From Aminipila sp047974845 (GTDB taxonomy: Bacteria; Bacillota; Clostridia; Peptostreptococcales; Anaerovoracaceae), in NCBI GenBank assembly GCA_047974845.1, contig JBKECQ010000032.1:1-12181 (forward strand): a DNA stretch of 12,181 nt, in the 5' to 3' direction. Each line of letters opens with the position of its first letter. Position 1 is the stretch's first letter. Below, in pieces: positions 6,525-12,132 of this stretch. The translations under genes were made by a program, and so were the position numbers. A model generated the notes under the pieces. It saw nothing but the letters and a program-made list of their open reading frames with translations, was not told where the DNA came from and did not search any database.

Positions 6525-7112
6525 TTAGTCTTGAGTTATATATCCGTTAGCCTCACCTGCAACCTTTAGCGCAATTACTGTTGATAATCCACTTTCCATG
6601 AACTGAGTAACCGGAACCGTAAATATCCCTTGCAACGCTGATTTCATATTCTCATGCATAGATGCCTCAGCTCTCTTTAAATCCGGAAACTCTACATTTC
6701 TAAATGTATCTTCAGGCAGTTTATCTGAGTACCTTTCTAAAATAGACAGCGTTTGATAATCTTTCGCCTCTGCAAAAGGATAAATAATATTATTCATCTG
6801 TTCTGGTGTAATACTTATTCCAAGTAGTTCGACCATTTTTAAGACATTAGATATCATTTGCTGATGTTCTAGGCTGTTAATTTTCATCTTTTGATTTTTA
6901 TCTGCCTCTATTATTCTTGAATCTATAATCTCTTGTATTCCGTTCCATGTTACTTCTCTATCCTTATCCAAATCCTCATACAGTTTTTCTATTTCTGGCT
7001 TTTTATAAAAATCTGAATACTTTGCATTCATTTTAATATCATTAATTTTTCTTTCTGTTAATTCTACTCTCTCTATATAAGAGTCAACTTTTTGTATAAC
7101 AATATCCCTCAT
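6525..7112 (-). CDS. Phage protein of unknown function, helical (195 aa)
   Basis: I do not recognise this protein. It is soluble and strongly helical, with charged N-terminal two thirds (for example ERKINDIKMNAKYSDFY near 19-35). The C-terminus is more hydrophobic (GIFTVPVTQFMESGLSTVIALKVAGEA, about 162-188 in two parts). That shape would fit a head-assembly or minor structural protein, but this is a guess. AAAGGA stands seven bases before the ATG. It is the first gene after the noncoding RNA and its terminator, and is followed after 67 bases by the tail chaperone, with no terminator between. Its placement next to a tail gene without the major tail protein suggests a deletion joined head-side and tail-side sequence here. 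Confidence 0.7.
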   Translation of the reverse strand: MRDIVIQKVDSYIERVELTERKINDIKMNAKYSDFYKKPEIEKLYEDLDKDREVTWNGIQEIIDSRIIEADKNQKMKINSLEHQQMISNVLKMVELLGISITPEQMNNIIYPFAEAKDYQTLSILERYSDKLPEDTFRNVEFPDLKRAEASMHENMKSALQGIFTVPVTQFMESGLSTVIALKVAGEANGYITQD

Positions 7113-7138
7113 TTTTTAATCCTTTCTTTTTTATAAAC

Positions 7139-7185
7139 AAAAAAGCGCAAGAACAACTAGAGTCAAACTCTAATTATTCCCGCGC
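7139..7185 (-). terminator. Strong intrinsic terminator of the noncoding RNA
   Basis: On the minus strand an 18-base stem (7185-7168 with 7162-7145) is fully paired, allowing four G-U pairs. It encloses a five-base loop and is followed directly by six T residues (7144-7139). The stem begins gcgcggg and ends cttgcgc. It stands 27 bases before the start codon of the 195-aa gene, so it either ends a separate small RNA or attenuates the downstream gene. Confidence 0.85.
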
Positions 7186-7320
7186 TATATAACCAGCTTC
7201 CACAGTCAATCTGTGGGGTACTATCCTTTTATTTAATTACCTTTGGTGGTTGTGCCCTTTCCCACATTTCTTTTGACCTTTTTCAAGGTGTGTAGCAGCA
7301 CTATCTTTACTTTAAAGTAT
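7139..7320 (-). ncRNA. Candidate structured noncoding RNA, about 180 nt
   Basis: A promoter at 7327-7355 and a terminator at 7139-7185 delimit a transcript with no credible ORF. Minus-strand pairings fit one compact fold. AGCAC (7297-7301, plus-strand letters) pairs with GTGCC (7252-7256, one G-U). Inside it TGTAG (7291-7295) pairs with CCACA (7262-7266, one G-U). Inside that is ACCTT-GAAA-AAGGT (7276-7289), a GNRA-capped hairpin. A second arm pairs 7247-7251 (TGGTT) with 7191-7195 (AACCA) and encloses the hairpin CCACAG/CTGTGG (7200-7216). The loops are A-rich and purine-rich, as in tertiary contact regions. I cannot match it to a named RNA class. It could act alone (phage small RNA) or as a 5' leader controlling the 195-aa gene by termination. 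Confidence 0.6.
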
Positions 7321-7326
7321 ATTTTT

Positions 7327-7355
7327 ATTATACTCTAAAACCCTACTAATTGCAA
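7327..7355 (-). promoter_or_regulatory. SigmaA promoter of the noncoding RNA
   Basis: On the minus strand TTGCAA (7355-7350) and a perfect TATAAT (7332-7327) are separated by exactly 17 bases. The start should fall near 7320. It lies in the gap behind the 52-aa gene and points at the structured RNA. This is the best -10 box with ideal spacing seen in the window. Confidence 0.7.
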
Positions 7356-7394
7356 CTCTTTTCACCGATATCATTTATAGGAATATAGTTGTTT

Positions 7395-7553
7395 TTAAAC
7401 ATTTCTAGGCTTTGCTTTTATATATAATGTGATATATCCTCTTACTGATTTTTCTATATCCTTTACAGATATAATTCTAAGGTTCTTTTCAATATGCTGC
7501 ATAATAGCGTTCCGTTCTTCCTGGCTTTTATAAGTAGCCTTAATCTTTATCAT
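7395..7553 (-). CDS. Small phage protein, unknown function (52 aa)
   Basis: The ORF begins MIKIKATYKSQEERNAIM, continues HIEKNLRIISVKDI and ends LYIKAKPRNV. This beta-helix-beta-beta layout (strand, helix with acid and basic residues, two strands) resembles short proteins common in Firmicute prophages. Their function is unknown to me. AAGGAG lies seven bases before the ATG, inside the last codons of the 29-aa ORF upstream, so the two are coupled. Size, layout and ribosome site argue that it is real. The region after it contains only the promoter of the noncoding RNA. Confidence 0.65.
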   Translation of the reverse strand: MIKIKATYKSQEERNAIMQHIEKNLRIISVKDIEKSVRGYITLYIKAKPRNV

Positions 7554-7557
7554 TTAA

Positions 7558-7647
7558 TTACTCCTTAATAATGATTATAGGAGTTTTTTCAGGCTTGTCC
7601 TGTATAGGATACTGGGTACCCTCGTCATTAATATATGTTCCACTCAA
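7558..7647 (-). CDS. Mini-gene with TTG start (29 aa), unknown function
   Basis: AGGAGGT stands five bases before a TTG (7647-7645). The frame then reads SGTYINDEGTQYPIQD and ends in TPIIIIKE. The stop (7558-7560) lies four bases before the ATG of the 52-aa gene. There is no other start in the frame. The strong ribosome site and tight coupling support translation; the product may be a leader peptide as much as a functional protein. I recognise no family. Confidence 0.45.
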   Translation of the reverse strand: MSGTYINDEGTQYPIQDKPEKTPIIIIKE

Positions 7648-7740
7648 ATTTTTACCTCCTATATATGAATAAATGTTGGGTTTTGTTAGGTTTACATAAT
7701 ATATATACACTAAGTTTTACTAACCTCTGCATGTATGCAA

Positions 7741-7756
7741 TGTCAACTTTTGTCAA
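7741..7756 (-). promoter_or_regulatory. Two TTGACA boxes one helical turn apart
   Basis: On the minus strand perfect TTGACA hexamers occur at 7756-7751 and 7746-7741, ten bases apart. They lie about 100 bases before the 29-aa mini-gene. A -10 at the usual distance is poor (TAGTAA after 18 bases). They may therefore be a promoter needing an activator, or a pair of regulator sites. Confidence 0.4.
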
Positions 7757-7813
7757 GTTCTACACGTGTGCGAATACTAGGTTTAATAGGTTTTCAGGCT
7801 TAATATTATTTGA

Positions 7814-7957
7814 ACACAAAATTGTATTTATCGTTTTATGCGGAGTACTTTTGTGTACATTATTCGGAGCACTTCGTTCGGAACGTTTACATTTACAGTG
7901 CCTATTTGCAAGGTTTTTAGCCATATTTGAGTTTGTTTCGTTTGTTTTGTAAACGTT
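7814..7957. repeat. Cluster of short direct and inverted repeats
   Basis: CGGAGTACTT (7841-7850) recurs as CGGAGCACTT (7864-7873), and in part as CGGAACGTTT (7878-7887). ACACAAAA (7814-7821) is complementary to TTTTGTGT (7849-7856). AACGTTTAC (7881-7889) is complementary to GTAAACGTT (7949-7957). The density suggests protein binding sites or a decayed structured element. No match to a known site is claimed. Confidence 0.4.
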
Positions 7958-8014
7958 TGGAACGCATCTATTTGTCGTTTTGTATTGCCCTTGCAGTTGG
8001 TAGATACAAGGATA

Positions 8015-8030
8015 CCTAGTATTTACTAGG
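8015..8030. repeat. Perfect 16-base palindrome-type hairpin
   Basis: CCTAGTA (8015-8021) and TACTAGG (8024-8030) are perfect complements separated by two T residues. No T tract follows on either strand, so an operator or dyad binding site is more likely than a terminator. Confidence 0.4.
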
Positions 8031-8081
8031 AAATTTGCGAGATAGGTTGTATATTACATGCTTAGATATGTTATAATCAAT

Positions 8082-8107
8082 AATGAGTAGGGTTGAATTT
8101 ACTCATT
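8082..8107 (-). terminator. Hairpin over the stop codon of the 72-aa gene, weak terminator
   Basis: AATGAGTA (8082-8089) and TACTCATT (8100-8107) are perfect 8-base complements around a ten-base loop, and include the stop codon at 8099-8101. The bases after it on the minus strand are AT-rich but not a clean T run. It may stabilise the 3' end or terminate weakly. Confidence 0.35.
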
Positions 8108-8317
8108 ACTTGCCACTGTTTCGGAGTTGCTGCTCTGGACGGTGGCCTTTTCAATTACAAGTTTTTCCACAGTAGTCCAAAAGGTATTAATCAGCGCTTT
8201 TACACGCTTTGTTTTAACTGTTTCCAAACTTTCCTCACGCATACGGTTAACCTCATTTCTACTATGAGTTTCTGCTATGTCCTTAGCTAGTCCACACAAT
8301 AATACTGATTCTTCCAT
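8099..8317 (-). CDS. Small helical protein of unknown function (72 aa)
   Basis: The protein is a single charged helical stretch (residues 10-45, with many R, E and K) followed by a hydrophobic helix (INTFWTTVEKLVI) and a Ser/Asn tail. There is no membrane anchor or catalytic motif. AAAGGAG stands 10-11 bases before the ATG. The ATG lies one base after the stop of the Cys-rich gene (TAG-T-ATG), so the two form a unit. Size and setting fit an early phage accessory protein. I recognise no family. Confidence 0.65.
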   Translation of the reverse strand: MEESVLLCGLAKDIAETHSRNEVNRMREESLETVKTKRVKALINTFWTTVEKLVIEKATVQSSNSETVASNE

Positions 8318-8318
8318 A

Positions 8319-8497
8319 CTACTCTTCTCCTTTCACATTTAACTCTATATTCTCTAAGTATTCATTCATCACGTCTAATTCTTGAGAAATATTGACTATT
8401 GCACAATTACGAGCCCTTTCATCATAAAATCCACAATCAATATCGCAGTTTGTTGGTCTACCAACCGCTCCGTAAATAGGGCAAAATCTTTAGTCAT
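8319..8497 (-). pseudogene. Small Cys-rich phage protein, probably frameshifted in a T tract
   Basis: From about 8486 down to the TAG at 8319-8321 the frame reads like a real small phage protein: CPIYGAVGRPTNCDIDCGFY, then RARNCAIVNISQEL and an acidic end. Four cysteines spaced 12, 4 and 10 apart suggest a zinc or disulfide knuckle. A TAA lies just upstream in this frame, with no start codon after it. An ATG at 8497-8495 with AAGGG eight bases before it is in another frame and reads MTKDF. Adding one T to the run of four T (8484-8487) joins the two into a 59-residue protein. So a one-base deletion, or a sequencing slip, is likely. It is coupled to the 72-aa gene. Confidence 0.55.
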
Positions 8498-8527
8498 ATA
8501 ATGCCCTTACTGCTTAACCTCTCTTTC

Positions 8528-8693
8528 TTTTTAGTGTAAATTTTAGTGGGCATATTTTTTTACCTATAGCCGTTTAAATTTCAATGCTTATCCATATTTT
8601 ATTTTTTAGTGGATTTTCTCTAAATTCTTTATATATATTTGTATATTTTTACTTTTTATTTTATATATAATAGTATCCACTAAACTCACTAAA
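8528..8693. other. Candidate replication origin: AT-rich core flanked by TTTAGTG repeats
   Basis: Five copies of TTTAGTG occur in a gene-free 268-base gap after the helicase gene. Three point one way (8530-8536, 8542-8548, 8605-8611) and two the other (8678-8684, 8687-8693, as CACTAAA). The inner pair forms a perfect 9-base inverted repeat (8605-8613 and 8676-8684) around 62 bases of almost pure A+T. Nearby are CCCACTT twice, ten bases apart (8739-8745, 8749-8755), and AATTTCAA (8577-8584) facing TTGAAATT (8705-8712). Iterons around an easily melted core beside primase and SF3 helicase genes are what an origin should look like. This remains inference. Confidence 0.5.
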
Positions 8694-8766
8694 CCCTTAT
8701 GCATGTTGAAATTCAAACATTATTTCGGTGAACAAGACCCCACTTTTACCCACTTATTTTTCACTA

Positions 8767-10134
8767 TTAAAATTCAATTTGCTCATCTGCTTCTATAAGC
8801 TCTCTTGGTTTGATTCCTTTGTAATAAGGATAGCCACAATAAAGCTTGAGTGGAAATCCTTCCTTTTCCATTCGTGATGGAATATTGTTTTCCTTTATCG
8901 GAAATAAACCTTTTTCAATACAAAATGCATTATATCCATTAGCAAAATCTAACTTACTAACACGGTCTTTTCGCTCATTTCCTGTCACTTCATATCTTTC
9001 AGTTATAAACCTATATTGCGTATTTGACCTACTGCGATAATCCTTCATTGCTTTATCCGCTGCATCACACTGAGAAAAAATATAATTATTGTTAATAAGT
9101 CTATGAAGCCCCACTAAAGCCCATTTAAATACCATATATCTCTCTGTCATTATTTTTTCTAATAGCCTTGGGTCTCTCTGCTCTTTTGGTATTACATTAA
9201 AACATGGAATTATATGCAGCCTCTCATATATATGACCTCCTTTATCATCCATAAATACTGGAAGTTCATTACAAGCTATACCTATAACACCTCTAAATAT
9301 GTACGGAAAAGGTTGTTTCCCTTTAAACTCTACAGTTATAGCATCGCCCCCAGTAACTTCCTTAAATACAGAACTATCTACAATGTCATTAGCTTGCTGG
9401 TCTCCAACCGCATTTAATCTCTTTGCATACAGATTAGCTCCCGCCCAACGGTCAGAACCCATTTTTTGTATTGATATGTTGGCCACATTTTCAACACCCA
9501 GGAGCTCACGCATTATTGATAAAAACAAACTTTTTCCTGTATTTCCTAATGCGGAATACAGAACTAAACATTTTTTTACCCTATGCCCCCAAATATTTGA
9601 AAGTATTAACCCTGCCCATTCTTGGAGCACTGCAATCTTCTGAAAGTCTATATTGCCCTCACCATCATTACATAAGTCATTTATATACTTTGTAAAATAG
9701 TATGGCTCTTTGTATTCTTCACAATATTTACAATCTAGCTGTATGGTACTTAAGAGCTTAGGAGTATGATTAATCATTTTAATATCTTCAGCATCATATA
9801 ATCCATTTTTAAGGTTGATATAACGTTCGTTATAATTCATAGTCTCAAAGTCAATAATGCAGTTACTAGCGGTATACAGCATCCTGCTTGCCACATCTCT
9901 AAAAATATTATCTTTTCCAATAGAAATTGGTACATATCTTTGAGCTATTCCTTTAAGTTCTAACGGCGTAATGGTCTTATATACTCCTTCTTGATATTCA
10001 TACAAAATATCACTCTCAAAGCCTTTTTTCCTATATATAATTAAATGTGTACTTTTTAAAATACTATTGGCTAACTGACCCTCATTTATCTTCTGAACTA
10101 TGGAACCGTCTTTTTTTCTGTTACTTCTATCCAT
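8767..10134 (-). CDS. Phage/plasmid SF3 helicase (D5/P4-type) replication protein
   Basis: The 455-aa protein has a D5-type N-terminal region (about 75-180, LKNGLYD) and an SF3 ATPase core. It shows Walker A GNTGKS (197-202), a Walker B region near 238-246 (KRLNAVGD), motif C GIACNELP (285-292, sensor N289) and an arginine in ERLHIIP (R305). A winged-helix-like C-terminus follows (about 385-455). It should form a ring that melts and unwinds the element's origin. The P4-type primase-helicase fusion is here split in two: the start lies 37 bases inside the primase gene with no good ribosome site, so translation is probably coupled. The protein is about half the size of the fused form but complete in its helicase part. 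Confidence 0.9.
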   Translation of the reverse strand: MDRSNRKKDGSIVQKINEGQLANSILKSTHLIIYRKKGFESDILYEYQEGVYKTITPLELKGIAQRYVPISIGKDNIFRDVASRMLYTASNCIIDFETMNYNERYINLKNGLYDAEDIKMINHTPKLLSTIQLDCKYCEEYKEPYYFTKYINDLCNDGEGNIDFQKIAVLQEWAGLILSNIWGHRVKKCLVLYSALGNTGKSLFLSIMRELLGVENVANISIQKMGSDRWAGANLYAKRLNAVGDQQANDIVDSSVFKEVTGGDAITVEFKGKQPFPYIFRGVIGIACNELPVFMDDKGGHIYERLHIIPCFNVIPKEQRDPRLLEKIMTERYMVFKWALVGLHRLINNNYIFSQCDAADKAMKDYRSRSNTQYRFITERYEVTGNERKDRVSKLDFANGYNAFCIEKGLFPIKENNIPSRMEKEGFPLKLYCGYPYYKGIKPRELIEADEQIEF

Positions 10135-10916
10135 GGAGCTAGCGTTGCAGGTACTGCTTTAATAAGAGCTTTTAGATCTTCCTTATCATGCCCTTCTTTT
10201 ATTATGTAGTCTGAAACATCACCTTTATCAGCTTTAGAAGTTATTAGCCATTTAGTGCTATGTGCATAATGCTTCAAATCTCTTAATATTTCATCTTTTA
10301 ACTTCAACCCTGGCTCATCATTATCCGGTAACACTATGACTTTTGCGCCAATAAAGTACTGCGCGAACTCCTTCCTCCAATTACTTACCCATCCGGCAGT
10401 AGTTGCAGTATAACCAAGTTTTCGCATAGTCTCAACGTCTTTCTCTCCTTCAACAATATATACTTGATAGCCCTCTCTTACGGCCTTAATAAGTTCCGAG
10501 AGCCTATACAATGTTTTTTCAAGCTTTCCTACCTTCATGTTAAAGAAGTCTTTTTCCTTTTCTATAACGCCCTGTATCATCTTCTTATCTTTAAATCTGA
10601 CCTTTGTATAAAGATAATGGCCTCTTTCATTCTTATAGTCATACACAGCTTCTATAGTGTTATTCATATACTTTTCAAGCTTGTCCTTCCACACTTTAGG
10701 CTTATTTACTATATCCTCAGGACTTAATCCTACTGCTTCAGCTATATCTTTCCAATGACAATCAGCATGACAATGTAACAATATCTTACCATCTTTAGCT
10801 GTAATACTTAGACTAGCCTCTTTATCAACATGGCATGGACATTTGGCTTGACGTTTACTTCCGTATCCTGTCACGCCCTCAAATCTTGCAGCAACTTCTT
10901 CAATGCTTAATGCCAT
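10098..10916 (-). CDS. DNA primase: CHC2-type zinc finger plus TOPRIM domain
   Basis: The 272-aa protein begins with a zinc-binding primase domain: C26-x2-H29 (CPCH) and C49-x3-C53 (CHADC) frame a short beta region. A TOPRIM domain follows, with VYIVEGEKD (152-160, catalytic E156) and VLPDNDEPG (195-203, D198 and D200), which binds the metals for primer synthesis. It would lay primers for the element's replication together with the SF3 helicase next door. AAGGAGG stands eight bases before the ATG. The ATG overlaps the upstream stop as TAATG, and its 3' end overlaps the helicase gene by 37 bases. No key residue is missing. Confidence 0.9.
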   Translation of the reverse strand: MALSIEEVAARFEGVTGYGSKRQAKCPCHVDKEASLSITAKDGKILLHCHADCHWKDIAEAVGLSPEDIVNKPKVWKDKLEKYMNNTIEAVYDYKNERGHYLYTKVRFKDKKMIQGVIEKEKDFFNMKVGKLEKTLYRLSELIKAVREGYQVYIVEGEKDVETMRKLGYTATTAGWVSNWRKEFAQYFIGAKVIVLPDNDEPGLKLKDEILRDLKHYAHSTKWLITSKADKGDVSDYIIKEGHDKEDLKALIKAVPATLAPWIEVTEKKTVP

Positions 10917-11110
10917 TAATATGCCTCCTTCACCTCATCATCTACGGGATAGCGCTCAAAAAACGCCCTCTTGGATACTTTACCCGCTACAGTAAGGAAG
11001 CCCTGCTTTTTCAGTTCATTATTGACCTGATTAATAAACTGATAAGCTTTCGATTCTGCTACTCCGGTAATCTCCATAACCTCTTTACATGTTAAATAAC
11101 TTTTTTTCAT
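10916..11110 (-). CDS. Small helix-turn-helix phage regulator (64 aa)
   Basis: The protein runs MKKSYLTCKEVMEITGVAES, then KAYQFINQVNNELKKQ and a strand-turn FLTVAGKVSKRAFFERY. This is the HTH-plus-wing layout of small DNA-binding proteins found before primase genes in Firmicute phages and ICEs (excisionase-like or replication-accessory). The start at 11110 is chosen because GGGAGGCG lies just before it. An upstream ATG, 14 codons earlier at 11152, lies in the coding part of the 45-aa gene. The start overlaps that gene's stop as ATGA, and the stop overlaps the primase start. It may bind the att or origin region. Confidence 0.75.
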   Translation of the reverse strand: MKKSYLTCKEVMEITGVAESKAYQFINQVNNELKKQGFLTVAGKVSKRAFFERYPVDDEVKEAY

Positions 11111-11244
11111 TTTTTCGCCTCCCTTAAACCTTTCATGATGGCACTTATACATTGTTCTTTTAAATTCCAGTTAATTGTTGCTGGAGCAACTTCATCAAGT
11201 ACGGTCAATATTATTTCCGCTGCTTCTCTGTCTGTTTTTATCAT
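11107..11244 (-). CDS. Conserved-looking small phage protein (45 aa)
   Basis: The ORF begins MIKTDREAAEIILTVLDEVA, continues ATINWNLKEQCISAIMKGL and ends with EAKK. It is a helical protein with a Pro-Ala-Thr turn. I recall near-identical short proteins in early operons of Clostridia prophages, though without known function. GGGAGGA lies about eight bases before the ATG, and the ATG comes three bases after the stop of the Xre gene. Its own stop overlaps the next start (ATGA). Coupling on both sides supports a real gene. Confidence 0.75.
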   Translation of the reverse strand: MIKTDREAAEIILTVLDEVAPATINWNLKEQCISAIMKGLREAKK

Positions 11245-11247
11245 GGC

Positions 11248-11445
11248 TTAGTCCTCCCTTACAATAATTTGACCAACTGGTACATCAAGAACTTTAGATA
11301 GTCTACCAGCTGTTGTTGGCAGCACTGACCTTGTAAACCCATGGCTTATTGTGGAAATACTCATGTTCGCAGCTTTTGCCAGTTCAGTGGTCGTAATGCC
11401 CTTATTAGCCATAGCTATAAATAGTTTTGTTTTGTTCAGTTTCAT
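11248..11445 (-). CDS. Xre-family HTH regulator, Cro-like (65 aa)
   Basis: The whole protein is one Xre domain: KLFIAMANKGITTTELAKAA, then SISTISHGFTRSVLPTTAGR with the recognition helix near 29-38, and a last helix ending DVPVGQIIV. There is no C-terminal domain, so it is the Cro-like side of the switch. The ATG at 11445 is preferred because AAGGTGAG lies seven bases upstream; a longer frame from 11484 would put that site inside the gene. It is the first gene of the leftward early operon, and faces the repressor gene across 96 bases. It probably binds the same operators. Confidence 0.8.
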   Translation of the reverse strand: MKLNKTKLFIAMANKGITTTELAKAANMSISTISHGFTRSVLPTTAGRLSKVLDVPVGQIIVRED

Positions 11446-11485
11446 ACGTTTCTCACCTTTTTTCCATATTGTTGCGCTTGGCAAT

Positions 11486-11522
11486 AAGCATTTGCTTTTA
11501 TTTTTATCGTTGATATGATAAA
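11486..11522. promoter_or_regulatory. Candidate operators between divergent Xre genes
   Basis: AAGCA-TT-TGCTT (11486-11497) is a near-perfect dyad with two central bases. TTTATC (11503-11508) and GATAAA (11517-11522) form a second dyad around eight bases. Both lie between the two Xre genes and around the likely rightward -10, where repressor and Cro sites are expected. They differ in sequence, so they may serve different proteins. Confidence 0.4.
11491..11519 (+). promoter_or_regulatory. Probable promoter of the repressor gene
   Basis: TATGAT (11514-11519) matches five of six -10 positions. A weak -35 (TTTGCT, 11491-11496) lies 17 bases before it. The start would be near 11526, about 16 bases before the ATG, leaving just room for GAGGTGATG. 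I could not place a leftward promoter with good boxes in the same gap. Confidence 0.4.
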
Positions 11523-11541
11523 CTACAAATGAGGTGATGAA

Positions 11542-11979
11542 ATGTCAATAGGTGAAAATATTAAAAATGCAAGGAAATCGAAAGGCTTAAGCCAAAGTGA
11601 ATTAGGAGCAGCCTTAAGTGTCTCACAAGCAATGATTGCGCAGTATGAAAACGGTGTGCGTAATCCTAAGTTTGAAACTATAAAGAAGATTGCTGAAAAG
11701 TTAGATGTTCCATTAGGTCTATTTTTAGAAGGTGTATGGGATATCTATATGGAAGATGTGAAAACAGATTTCTCTCTGGATAATGGTGCCTTTAATAGAG
11801 GCCTGGAAGAGTTACTAAAGAGCTATGGCTATTATATTGATTATGACGAACAAAGAGAGTTGCTTTTAGTTAGTCATGGATCCAAATCTGCTTATATTAC
11901 GGAAGATGAATATGATGCCTTAATTGAATCAGTAATTTCATATTTTGCATTTTTACTTAAAGAGAAAACTGATATTTAA
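11542..11979 (+). CDS. Xre-family repressor (CI-like), 145 aa
   Basis: Residues 3-60 are a classic Xre domain (NIKNARKSKGLSQSELGAAL, then SQAMIAQYENGVRNPK, helix 3 at about 28-36). The C-terminal part (65-145) is acidic and helical, with no LexA/CI-type autocleavage Ser-Lys pair evident. Control by RecA-stimulated cleavage is therefore unlikely. Antirepressor or protein-partner control would fit better. GAGGTGATG stands just before the ATG. It is the only rightward phage gene at this end and should keep the leftward early operon silent. No ImmA-type protease gene follows; a terminator-like hairpin and an IS element do. Confidence 0.85.
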   Translation: MSIGENIKNARKSKGLSQSELGAALSVSQAMIAQYENGVRNPKFETIKKIAEKLDVPLGLFLEGVWDIYMEDVKTDFSLDNGAFNRGLEELLKSYGYYIDYDEQRELLLVSHGSKSAYITEDEYDALIESVISYFAFLLKEKTDI

Positions 11980-12041
11980 GTTAATATTTTATAGAACTCA
12001 AGCCCAAAATGGCTTAACGTAAAAATCCGTTCAGATAAAAG

Positions 12042-12059
12042 AAAAACCCCTCAGGAGCT
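12042..12059 (-). terminator. Possible terminator beside the IS element
   Basis: On the minus strand AGCTCC (12059-12054) can pair with GGGGTT (12050-12045, two G-U pairs) across a three-base loop, followed by TTT-C-TTTT. It would stop transcripts leaving the IS element towards the repressor gene. The small loop and G-U pairs make it a weak call. An AAGCC/GGCTT hairpin (12000-12015) just to its left lacks a T tract. Confidence 0.3.
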
Positions 12060-12067
12060 ACTGATAC

Positions 12068-12127
12068 AATCCCACTTAAGTAGACATATGAAATAATTAA
12101 ATTTCATTTATCTATGGAGGTGGGATT
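12068..12127 (+). promoter_or_regulatory. Nested hairpin around the transposase ribosome site
   Basis: AATCCCAC (12068-12075) pairs with GTGGGATT (12120-12127). Inside, TAGA (12081-12084) pairs with TCTA (12111-12114), and ATGAAAT (12088-12094) with ATTTCAT (12101-12107). GGAGG at 12116-12120 sits between the paired segments, partly in the outer stem. RNA starting outside the IS would fold this and hide the site; RNA starting within would not. This is a known way for IS elements to limit transposase made from outside transcription. Confidence 0.5.
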
Positions 12128-12132
12128 TTATT

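Larger units (their letters stand above)
7648..8098. other. Gene-free stretch with repeats and hairpins
   Basis: About 450 bases lie between the 72-aa gene and the 29-aa mini-gene. Several frames stay open for 50-65 codons on both strands, but none has a ribosome site with a credible start, and none gives a recognisable protein. The stretch holds a TTGACA pair, CGGAG-type direct repeats, an AACGTTTAC inverted repeat and two hairpins, listed separately. A TATAAT on the plus strand (8072-8077) has no well-spaced -35 and no gene ahead of it. The region may be a phage regulatory region or the scar of deleted genes. Confidence 0.5.

Noticed and set aside
7327..7340. GTTTTAGAG on the minus strand, like the start of a type II CRISPR repeat
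   Set aside because: No repeat array, no cas gene and no matching anti-repeat; it is simply the spacer of the noncoding RNA promoter.
7740..8020. Minus-strand frames of about 54 and 64 codons in the gene-free stretch
   Set aside because: One lacks any start codon and the other lacks a ribosome site; neither resembles a protein I know.
8093..8290. 65-codon plus-strand frame over the 72-aa gene
   Set aside because: It is the antisense of a better supported gene with a strong ribosome site.
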